Shown here piece by piece: positions 1-6,852 of a stretch of DNA of 34,575 bases. The position numbers and the translations under genes were made by a program. Under the pieces are notes generated by a model, which saw only the letters and a program-made list of their open reading frames with translations, was not told the origin of the DNA and did no database searches. Within the stretch, counting starts at the first letter, position 1, and each line of letters opens with the position of its first letter. The DNA comes from Bacteroidales bacterium (GTDB lineage: Bacteria; Bacteroidota; Bacteroidia; Bacteroidales; JAIPAH01): the NCBI GenBank assembly GCA_021738485.1, contig JAIPBX010000022.1, positions 1 to 34,575 on the forward strand, given 5' to 3'.

Positions 1-2
1 TG

Positions 3-866
3 ACTTTTGTATGGTCATCGATTGTTTTTGAATATTATAGCCCGATAACGACTTTGATGATGCGGTTATTGATTTCTACAGGGCTGATGTTTCTGGGATT
101 GTGGATATTTAACATGATTGAAAAAATCAGGAAAGAAGATTATGTCCTGTTTCTGCTTTCTGCGCTTTTTAACCCGTTTTTGTATTTTATCGGTGAAAAT
201 TACGGTATCAAATATTCTTCTCCTACTATTTCATCTGTTGTGATTGCCGCTATTCCCGTATTTACGCCCGTATTTGCTTATATGGCCTTAAAAGAGAAAC
301 TTAGCTTTATTAACATTATCGGGATGCTGGTTTCTTTCGCCGGCATTCTTCTGATTTTGATAAAACCCGATTTTTCGTTGAATGCTCAGCCGATCGGTGT
401 GGTTGCGCTTTTATCGGCATTGGTGGCGGCGATAGCTTATTCCATTTTACTAAAAAAGCTTTCGGGTAAGTACTCCGCCTTCTTTATTATCGCTGTGCAA
501 AACCTGATAGGTCTGTTTTATTTTGCTCCCCTGTTTTTTATCTTCCACTGGCAGAATTTTATCCATACCGAAATCACCTTTGAATTGGCTGCTTCATTGC
601 TTCAGCTAGCTGTTTTCGGTAGTTCGCTGGCTTTTGTGTTTTACACTATTGGTACCCGGGAGATTGGCGTCAATAAGACGAATTTTTTCACCAACCTTAT
701 TCCGGTTATCACAGCGATCTTTTCCTATTATATGGTTGATGAAAGGTTTGATTTTCAGAAAATCATAGGTATGATCATTGTAATTTTAGGAGTTATTTTG
801 TCGCAGCTCCACCGCCAGAGCCGTTTCGCTGCTTTCTACCGTTTTTTTTGGCGATTCAGAAAATAG
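3..866 (+). CDS. EamA/DMT-family membrane transporter, 5' end cut by window edge
   Basis: The frame is open from base 3 leftwards out of the window. The residues before the first ATG at 54 (TFVWSSIVFEYYSPITT) still read as good EamA-family sequence, so the true start lies upstream and this is a 3' partial gene of at least 287 codons. The protein is strongly hydrophobic, with about eight or nine predicted membrane helices visible and the usual EamA signature in the middle (SVVIAAIPVFTPVFAYMALKEKLSF, broken here only by its own helix ends) and again near the end (NLIPVITAIFSYYMVDERF). EamA proteins are inner-membrane drug/metabolite exporters; the substrate cannot be told from sequence. The stop at 864-866 is 20 bases before the next gene, so the two are probably co-transcribed. 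Confidence 0.85.
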   Translation, partial: TFVWSSIVFEYYSPITTLMMRLLISTGLMFLGLWIFNMIEKIRKEDYVLFLLSALFNPFLYFIGENYGIKYSSPTISSVVIAAIPVFTPVFAYMALKEKLSFINIIGMLVSFAGILLILIKPDFSLNAQPIGVVALLSALVAAIAYSILLKKLSGKYSAFFIIAVQNLIGLFYFAPLFFIFHWQNFIHTEITFELAASLLQLAVFGSSLAFVFYTIGTREIGVNKTNFFTNLIPVITAIFSYYMVDERFDFQKIIGMIIVILGVILSQLHRQSRFAAFYRFFWRFRK

Positions 867-886
867 CGTTATCTTCATTCAAAAAA

Positions 887-2011
887 ATGAAAATCGCTGT
901 TTTAGGTGCCGGACTTGTAGGTCGCGCTATTATTCATGATTTGGCATCGGATAAAAATTATTCAGTCATAGCTGCTGATGTGGATCAGAGTCGTTTAAAC
1001 GACCTTCCTGACAAAGTGGAAAAACACAACGTTGATGTTACCTGGAAAGAAAACCTGAAACTTCTTATCGAAGAGGTTGATATGGTGGTCAATGCAGTGC
1101 CTGGTTCTCTGGGATTTAATGTTCTGAAGAATGTTATTGAAAGCGGTAAACACGCAGTAGATATTGCTTTTTTCCCGGAGGATATGTATGAACTGAATGA
1201 TCTTGCTGTGGAGAAGGGTGTAACTGTTGTTTGCGATATGGGTATTGCTCCCGGTATGAGTAATATCCTTGCTGCTAAATCAGCACGGGAGTTGGATAAA
1301 GCGGAAAATGTAATGATTTATGTTGGCGGGCTGCCGGCTGTACGAAGAAAGCCTTATGAATATAAAGCCCCGTTTTCACCTGCCGATGTTATCGAAGAGT
1401 ATGTCCGCCCGGCAAGGGTGAAAGAGCACGCCAATTTGATTACCAAATCCCCTTTGACCGACTATGAGCTCTTAGATTTCGACAATGTGGGGACGCTGGA
1501 AGCTTTTAACACGGATGGATTGCGATCACTGCTGGATTATATACCGGCGGTTAATATGAAAGAGAAAACACTCCGTTATCCTGGCTATGCGGAAAAGATA
1601 CAACTCCTTAAAGACTCGGGTTTTTTTGGTGAGAAGCCGCTAACGGTAGAAGGGAAAACAATAACACCGCTGGAATTTACTTCTCAACTCCTTTTCCCGC
1701 TCTGGAAACTGGAGCAGGGAGAAAAAGATCTGACAGTAATGAGGGTCATTGTGGAAGGTGAAGCCAGAGGACGTTTTAAAAGCATTCAATGGGACTTGTA
1801 TGATGAATACGATGCCCGGTTAGGCTTTCATTCTATGGCTCGGACAACGGGCTATTCAGCTACAAGCGTTGTGCGCCTTCTGGCAAGTGGGGATTTCAAT
1901 CGCAAAGGAGTATCTGCCCCTGAGGTTTTAGCCAAAGATGATCACAACGTGGAGAGGTTACTGGATGAATTAGCTGCTAAAAATGTGATGTTTAGGGAGA
2001 AAACAACATAA
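887..2011 (+). CDS. Saccharopine dehydrogenase-like NAD(P)-dependent oxidoreductase
   Basis: A 374-residue protein beginning MKIAVLGAGLVGRAI, a Rossmann GxGxxG nucleotide-binding motif at the very N-terminus. The middle (DMGIAPGMSNILAA, then YVGGLP) matches the saccharopine dehydrogenase / LYS9-like family, with the NADP-binding domain first and the C-terminal catalytic domain after about residue 120. Family members act in lysine or related amino-acid metabolism, or in polyamine synthesis (carboxynorspermidine and homospermidine synthases); the exact substrate is not clear. An upstream TTG at 848 in the same frame would overlap the transporter, so I chose the ATG at 887, which places the Rossmann strand at the start as is usual. 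It is followed by the tRNA-Met promoter. Confidence 0.85.
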   Translation: MKIAVLGAGLVGRAIIHDLASDKNYSVIAADVDQSRLNDLPDKVEKHNVDVTWKENLKLLIEEVDMVVNAVPGSLGFNVLKNVIESGKHAVDIAFFPEDMYELNDLAVEKGVTVVCDMGIAPGMSNILAAKSARELDKAENVMIYVGGLPAVRRKPYEYKAPFSPADVIEEYVRPARVKEHANLITKSPLTDYELLDFDNVGTLEAFNTDGLRSLLDYIPAVNMKEKTLRYPGYAEKIQLLKDSGFFGEKPLTVEGKTITPLEFTSQLLFPLWKLEQGEKDLTVMRVIVEGEARGRFKSIQWDLYDEYDARLGFHSMARTTGYSATSVVRLLASGDFNRKGVSAPEVLAKDDHNVERLLDELAAKNVMFREKTT

Positions 2012-2039
2012 TGGTGAATAAATTTTCCGACGTTTTTAG

Positions 2040-2068
2040 TTGTAATTTCCCATAGATTTATATATTTG
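2040..2068 (+). promoter_or_regulatory. Bacteroidota-type promoter of the tRNA-Met gene
   Basis: A -33-like TTG at 2040-2042 is followed after 18 bases by TATATTTG at 2061-2068, a full match to the TAnnTTTG -7 consensus. Transcription would begin near 2074-2076, about 8-10 bases before the mature tRNA 5' end. Readthrough would carry transcription into the repeat array; no terminator hairpin plus T-run is seen between tRNA and array. Confidence 0.7.
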
Positions 2069-2083
2069 CACCCGCATTTTAAC

Positions 2084-2157
2084 GGCGAGGTAGCTCAGGT
2101 GGTTAGAGCGTCGGATTCATAACCCGGAGGTCATGGGTTCAATTCCCATCCTCGCTA
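2084..2157 (+). tRNA. tRNA-Met (anticodon CAT, elongator type)
   Basis: The cloverleaf is clear. Acceptor GGCGAGG (2084-2090) pairs with CCTCGCT (2150-2156) with a G-U at 1:72, and the discriminator is A2157. The D arm is GCTC/GAGC. The anticodon loop is TTCATAA with CAT at 34-36, on a stem whose last pair is A-C. The T arm is ATGGG/TTCAATT/CCCAT. CCA is not encoded: the discriminator is followed by CAAAAAGG. There is no initiator hallmark (three G-C pairs under the anticodon), and the sequence does not resemble tRNA-Ile(CAU), so elongator Met is the best call. Its last 25 bases are the source of, or share a source with, the tandem array that begins directly after it. Confidence 0.95.
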
Positions 2158-3435
2158 CAAAAAGGAAGGATTCAAATCCGCCTAAGGCGGACATGGGTTC
2201 AATTCCCAACCTCTCTAGAAAAAGGAAGGATTCAAATCCGCCAAAGGCGGACAGGGGTTCAATTCCCAACCTCTCTAGAGAAAGGAAGGATTCAAATCCG
2301 CCAAAGGCGGACAGGGGTTCAATTCCCATCCTCGCTACAAAAAGGGCGGATACATATCCGCCTAAGGCGGACAAGGGTTCAATTCCCATCCTCTCTAGAA
2401 AAAGGAAGGATTCAAATCCGCCAAAGGCGGACAGGGGTTCAATTCCCATCCTCGCTACAAAAAGGAAGGATTCAAATCCGCCAAAGGCGGACAAGGGTTC
2501 AATTCCCATCCTCTCTAGAAAAAGGAAGGATTCAAATCCGCTTAAGGCGGACAAGGGTTCAATTCCCATCCTCGCTACAAAAAGGAAGGATTCAAATCCG
2601 CCAAAGGAGGACAAGGGTTCAATTCCCGACCTCTCTAGAAAAAGGAAGGATTCAAATCCGCCAAAGGCGGACAAGGGTTCAATTCCCATCCTCGCTACAA
2701 AAAGGAAGGATTCAAATCCGCCAAAGGAGGACAAGGGTTCAATTCCCGACCTCTCTAGAAAAAGGAAGGAATCAAATCCGCCAAAGGCGGACAAGGGTTC
2801 AATTCCCGACCTCTCTAGAAAAAGGAAGGATTCAAATCCGCCAAAGGCGGACAAGGGTTCAATTCCCATCCTCTCTAGAAAAAGGAAGGATTCAAATCCG
2901 CCAAAGGAGGACAAGGGTTCAATTCCCGACCTCTCTAGAAAAAGGAAGGATTCAAATCCGCCAAAGGAGGACAAGGGTTCAATTCCCATCCTCGCTACAA
3001 AAAGGAAGGATTCAAATCCGCCAAAGGCGGACAAGGGTTCAATTCCCAACCTCTCTAGAAAAAGGAAGGATTCAAATCCGCCAAAGGAGGACAAGGGTTC
3101 AATTCCCATCCTCGCTACAAAAAGGAAGGATTCAAATCCGCCAAAGGCGGACATGGGTTCAATTCCCAACCTTTCTAGAAAAAGGAAGGATACAAATCCG
3201 CCAAAGGCGGACAAGGGTTCAATTCCCAACCTCGCTACAAAAAGGAAGGATTCAAATCCGCCAAAGGCGGACAGGGGTACAATTCCCAACCTCTCTAGAA
3301 AAAGGAAGGATACAAATCCGCCAAAGGCGGACAAGGGTTCAATTCCATCCTCGCTACAAAAAGGAAGGATACAAATCCGCCAAAGGCGGACAAGGGTTCA
3401 ATTCCCATCCTCTCTAGAAAAAGAAAGGATTCAAT
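2158..3435. repeat. tRNA-Met-derived tandem array, 21 full 60-bp units plus one partial
   Basis: Starting right behind the tRNA, a 60-bp unit repeats in exact register from 2161 to 3300. Unit 20 (3301-3359) lost one C and is 59 bp, unit 21 is 3360-3419, and a decayed partial copy ends near 3435. Each unit has a spacer (AAAGGAAGGATTCAAATCC, then the hairpin TCCGCC-AAA-GGCGGA) and then GGGTTCAATTCCC plus an acceptor-like tail. Eight units end CTCGCTACA exactly like the tRNA; thirteen end CTCTCTAGA or a close variant and mostly alternate with the first type. The T-loop TTCAATT is kept in almost every unit. Long frames are open on both strands only because 60 is divisible by three; I see no gene here. 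The array could arise by slippage or unequal recombination, or be maintained as a non-coding RNA source. Confidence 0.93.
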
Positions 3436-3641
3436 GTGAATAGCAATTTAAAATCATCATTTTTTCGCAATTGTAAATCACCCGTTTTGTCCTTGCATTA
3501 CTAGTGGAGCTTAGCAGAACAAACGAATATAGTTTTGATTGCACGTGTTCTGTTGATTATTACTAAATAAGATGGAATATTTCTTTTTTTATTGACTTTA
3601 CAATAAAGAATTCAGTCCTTTACATATTACATTGAAAAAGT
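3436..3641. other. Intergenic stretch between array and sensor kinase
   Basis: About 200 A/T-rich bases with no convincing gene. The one notable site is TAGTTTTG at 3530-3537, which fits the TAnnTTTG -7 consensus on the plus strand and would start a transcript about 100 bases before the kinase gene. It lacks a clear -33 TTTG at the right distance, so it is only a weak promoter candidate. No rho-independent terminator follows the array. Confidence 0.4.
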
Positions 3642-4781
3642 TTGGAAAAAGAAACATTTTTTGCATCGCCGGATAGAACTTCAAAACAAACAGTTATTTC
3701 TGAAAGGAAAAAGCTTGAATCATCGGATATGCTTGCTACTATTCTTGAAGCAACAAATACGCTCTTTATGATTCTTAATGAAAACCGCCAGGTAGTCTTC
3801 GCTAATACAGCTCTGCTGGAGCTTCTCAAAATGGATAGCGAAAAGATTATAGGGCAGAGGCCCGGGGAGTTGCTTGACTGTATAAACGCCCGGGAGGCAC
3901 CTTCAGGATGTGGTACCCATCGGTTTTGTAAGGAGTGTGGTGCTCTTGATGCAATACTCTCTGCTCAGCGGGGTGTTACCAGGAAAAATGAATGCCGGAT
4001 TAATGCCATGAATGAAAACAAGCATCTCGCCTGGGATTTATCAGTGAAAGCCAGCCCATTTGAATTTGATAGCAATAGTTATATTTTGTTTTCTGTAACA
4101 GATATAAGCGATGCCAAAAGGAAAGAAGTGCTGGAAAGAACTTTTTTTCATGACATCCTTAATACGGCCGGGGCGGCTTATGGTTTTTCGGAATTTTTGA
4201 AAGAGGAACTGGAGGAGGAACAATCAATTCATACTGAAACGGCTCAGAATATTTATGATTTAACCGATCGCCTTATTAATGAAATAAAAAATCAAAGACA
4301 ACTCCTGGCAGCTGAGAGGAATGAACTAAATATAGAAGTGGAACCTATAAAGTTGCCTGATTATATACATTCGCTGATTAGTGTATTCGATAAGTTTAAA
4401 AAACAAAAAGATTATTCTTTGAAAATAATCCATTGCGATGAATTTGAATTTCATTCAGATAAAACGCTGCTCAATCGCGTTTTAATCAATATGATTAAAA
4501 ATGCGACTGAAGCGTGCGGTGATAAACAGGAAATTCTGGTAAATGTTGAAAAAAAGGGAAGCCGTGTGGTCTTCAGTGTCCATAATGAAACATATATAGA
4601 AGAATCAGTTCAGCATCAGATTTTTCAAAGATCTTTTTCAACGAAAGGAAGAGACAGGGGTATAGGCACCTACAGCATGAAGCTCTTTGGAGAGGATTAC
4701 CTCAGGGGTAAGGTCTGGTTTACCAGTGAAAAGGAGAGGGGTACCACCTTTTATCTGGAACTTCCGATAACTATCTCATGA
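3642..4781 (+). CDS. PAS-domain sensor histidine kinase with a four-cysteine motif
   Basis: A 379-residue soluble kinase without membrane segments. A PAS domain covers about residues 30-158. Its middle carries Cys80, Cys90, Cys96 and Cys99 (GCGTHRFCKECG), a spacing that suggests a metal, iron-sulfur or redox site. The phosphoacceptor is probably His170 (FFHDILNTAG), followed by an ATPase domain with an N box (NMIKNATEA, Asn287), an F/G1 region (FSTKGRDRGIGTYSMKLF) and a final GTTFYLELP. The start is uncertain. An in-frame stop at 3633 leaves TTG 3642 or ATG 3729 (Met30); the PAS domain fits either. No response regulator is adjacent, so it is an orphan kinase here. It converges on the DUF3078 gene. 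Confidence 0.85.
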   Translation: MEKETFFASPDRTSKQTVISERKKLESSDMLATILEATNTLFMILNENRQVVFANTALLELLKMDSEKIIGQRPGELLDCINAREAPSGCGTHRFCKECGALDAILSAQRGVTRKNECRINAMNENKHLAWDLSVKASPFEFDSNSYILFSVTDISDAKRKEVLERTFFHDILNTAGAAYGFSEFLKEELEEEQSIHTETAQNIYDLTDRLINEIKNQRQLLAAERNELNIEVEPIKLPDYIHSLISVFDKFKKQKDYSLKIIHCDEFEFHSDKTLLNRVLINMIKNATEACGDKQEILVNVEKKGSRVVFSVHNETYIEESVQHQIFQRSFSTKGRDRGIGTYSMKLFGEDYLRGKVWFTSEKERGTTFYLELPITIS

Positions 4782-4831
4782 TATAAAACAGTTAGCAGTG
4801 ATGTTTTTAAAGGCGGTGCCCCTTTCTCAAT

Positions 4832-5722
4832 TTAATTTTTTTGCTGTTCAGGGAAACTATAGCTTATACCAACTCCAAACACTTCTTTGAATTGCAACTG
4901 GGGAGCCATGGTCCCATCATCCTGTTCTATTTTTGTATCATGGTCATATACCATACGTGTTTGTAGATTAGCTGAGAAATATTGGTTGACTTTCATATTA
5001 ACCAGGACTTCCCAGTCAATATCGATATTTTCGGGTCGATTGTTGTATCCGCTGAACAGATCCAGTTTTGTTTGCACGTTTACATTTTCCATCATTGCGG
5101 TACTATATTCTAATTTCACATATCCCCCATACTCATTCAAAAAGTTATCCCCGGGTTTCACACCGAAAGCCCCGGCATCTGATAGTTCATCATTGAATAC
5201 GGCAGTGGTTTTTCCTGTAATGGGAGAGAGGAAAATACTAAGGTTTTCAACAGGTTGATGGTCCATACCGATTGAAAGGATAAAATGTCCCGGAGCCATA
5301 AAGTCAGAGATGGTTTCCCTCGGCCCCTCGTCGGGATAACTGTATCCCTTGGTAAATTGGGTTTTGAAATTAAAAAGGGCGCTATAATTCCAATATTTGC
5401 CTATATCCCGGCCGTATTTTGTTTGGAAATCAATTTGGTCGGTAGATTTTTTGAGTTTATCACCGATAATTTTTACAAAACCATACCCCATGTTTAAGGT
5501 GTTTTCCCAACTGTGTTTTTTTTCCTTATAATTGGCATAGAAATTAAAAAGCGCATTGGTCGAGTATGAGTCCTCCCCACCGGGAGCCCAGTTAGTTAAC
5601 GAAATTTGTGAAAAAGTAATATCACCACTGGTTCCTGTTTTCCAAAGTTTTGTAGTATCATCCTGAGCCTGAATGCTTATCAGAGCAAATAACAGGGTAA
5701 CTAATGTTATTGTTTGTCTCAT
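4832..5722 (-). CDS. DUF3078 family protein, exported, probable outer-membrane beta-strand protein
   Basis: A 296-residue protein with a clear signal peptide (MRQTITLVTLLFALISIQAQ). The mature part opens with WKTGTSGDITFSQISLTNWAPGGEDS, typical of the Bacteroidota family DUF3078. The remainder alternates aromatic and polar residues in strand-like blocks and ends KEVFGVGISYSFPEQ, which suggests a beta-barrel or barrel-like surface protein. The molecular function of the family is unknown. The gene starts three bases after the MscS stop on the same strand, so the two form an operon, and a link to envelope stress or osmotic control is possible but unproven. Confidence 0.8.
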   Translation of the reverse strand: MRQTITLVTLLFALISIQAQDDTTKLWKTGTSGDITFSQISLTNWAPGGEDSYSTNALFNFYANYKEKKHSWENTLNMGYGFVKIIGDKLKKSTDQIDFQTKYGRDIGKYWNYSALFNFKTQFTKGYSYPDEGPRETISDFMAPGHFILSIGMDHQPVENLSIFLSPITGKTTAVFNDELSDAGAFGVKPGDNFLNEYGGYVKLEYSTAMMENVNVQTKLDLFSGYNNRPENIDIDWEVLVNMKVNQYFSANLQTRMVYDHDTKIEQDDGTMAPQLQFKEVFGVGISYSFPEQQKN

Positions 5723-5725
5723 TTT

Positions 5726-6544
5726 TTATTCGTTTTGATATAGATGAACATCGGTTTGCGGGAAGGGTATAGAAATCCCATTTTTATCAAATTCTTTTTT
5801 AACTCTTTCATGAATATCCCAGTAATACGGCCAATAATCGCCGGCGTTCAACCACACCCTTACTGCGATATTTACTGAGCTGTTGGCCAACTCCTTAACG
5901 GCTATCAATGGTTCGGGCTGTTTATGAATTCGCTCATCGTTATTAATAATGCTCCAGAGTATATCTTTGGCTTTATCAATGTCATCTTTGTAACCTATTC
6001 CGAATTCGAGGTCAACCCGTCGGGTAGTTTCCACTGAAAAATTCACAATGGAGCTGGTCGACAGCGGGCCGTTAGGCAGGTAGATTGTTTTGTTATCGAC
6101 TGTTTTAAGAATAGTATTGAAAATCTGGATTTCGCTGACTGTGCCGCTGTACCCTTGTGCTGTAATATAATCGCCGGCTTTGAAAGGCCGGATGACGAGT
6201 ATAAGCACACCGCCGGCAAAGTTTTGCAGGGTTCCCGATAATGCCAGACCGACCGCCAAACCGGCAGCTCCTAATATGGCGATAAAGGAGGTCATTTCAA
6301 CCCCAATCATAGATAAAACTGAGATGATTAGGAGTATTTTGAGGGTAATGCTGATGAAACTTTTTAAAAAGGACTGGAGAGAGTGGTCCAGTTCTTTTTT
6401 CTCCATTTTCCGGTTTATAAGGTTGCTTATCCATTTTATAATCCGAAAGCCTATAAAGAGAACTATAATGCCAATTATAATTCTCATGCCATAGTCGATG
6501 ACCAGATCATAAAGTTGCTGCCATTCCTCGCTGTTAAATTCCAT
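5726..6544 (-). CDS. MscS-family small-conductance mechanosensitive channel
   Basis: A 272-residue protein, close to the size of E. coli MscS. Membrane helices lie at roughly residues 17-40, 57-78 and 85-110. The third is the Gly/Ala-rich pore helix (AILGAAGLAVGLALSGTLQNFAGG), followed by the conserved beta domain (IRPFKAGDYITAQGYSGTVSEIQIFNTIL) and the cytoplasmic cage ending in ISIPFPQTDVHLY. Such channels open under membrane tension and release solutes on osmotic down-shock. It is first in a two-gene unit with the DUF3078 protein. The ATG at 6544 gives a normal N-terminus. Confidence 0.92.
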   Translation of the reverse strand: MEFNSEEWQQLYDLVIDYGMRIIIGIIVLFIGFRIIKWISNLINRKMEKKELDHSLQSFLKSFISITLKILLIISVLSMIGVEMTSFIAILGAAGLAVGLALSGTLQNFAGGVLILVIRPFKAGDYITAQGYSGTVSEIQIFNTILKTVDNKTIYLPNGPLSTSSIVNFSVETTRRVDLEFGIGYKDDIDKAKDILWSIINNDERIHKQPEPLIAVKELANSSVNIAVRVWLNAGDYWPYYWDIHERVKKEFDKNGISIPFPQTDVHLYQNE

Positions 6545-6852
6545 GGTTTAAGATTTATTTTTATTTAAGAATAACAAAAAAAATATGCTATCCGTTCAAT
6601 TCGGTTTTATATATATTTCTTCATTAACCACCACAAGAATCTTTAGCCTAAACGTACCTATTCGGAGAAGGGATTTCAACTGATTCACCTTGCATTTAGC
6701 TAATTTGTCCTGTATGCTTTTAAACTGGCTCAATATTCCGTAGCTTTGACCTGTAATTCTGGTTAAATTTACTAAAATAATCCGTCTTTAGTGTGAAACC
6801 TGAAAATATGTTTATACACATATTTGTATAAAAAATTAAAAATGAAATTATT
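6545..6852. other. Divergent intergenic region between mscS-like gene and S9 peptidase gene
   Basis: A 308-base A/T-rich gap between divergently transcribed genes. TAGCTTTG at 6741-6748 matches the -7 consensus TAnnTTTG and would give the peptidase mRNA a leader of about 100 bases. CATATTTG at 6819-6826 is a one-mismatch alternative that would give a leader of about 20 bases. No clear -33 box accompanies either, and I saw no strong minus-strand promoter for the channel gene. I see no small gene or RNA structure here. Confidence 0.4.

Noticed and set aside
2117-3334. 405-codon minus-strand repeat protein
   Set aside because: Antisense of the same array, ending inside the tRNA anticodon region; no promoter or start context, and repeats follow the DNA unit rather than any protein family.
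2161-3419. CRISPR array
   Set aside because: Units are contiguous and similar over their full 60 bp, with no unique spacers, and no cas genes are nearby.
2161-3419. Additional full tRNA genes in the array
   Set aside because: Units lack a D arm, an anticodon arm of normal size and a properly matched 5' acceptor strand.
2133-3435. Attachment sites of an integrated element
   Set aside because: The tRNA 3'-end copies resemble att sites, but there is no integrase and no cargo between copies; a relic origin remains possible and is noted in the findings.
2133-3443. 436-codon plus-strand repeat protein
   Set aside because: It is the translation of the tRNA-derived array, begins inside the tRNA T-arm, and is open only because the 60-bp period keeps frame; the single-base loss at unit 20 disrupts its pattern.
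3620-3829. 69-codon minus-strand frame opposite the kinase start
   Set aside because: Antisense to the PAS kinase, no motif and no promoter.
4801-4842. Terminator between the PAS kinase and the DUF3078 gene
   Set aside because: AAAGG/CCTTT near a T-rich tract gives only a five-bp stem; too weak to annotate.
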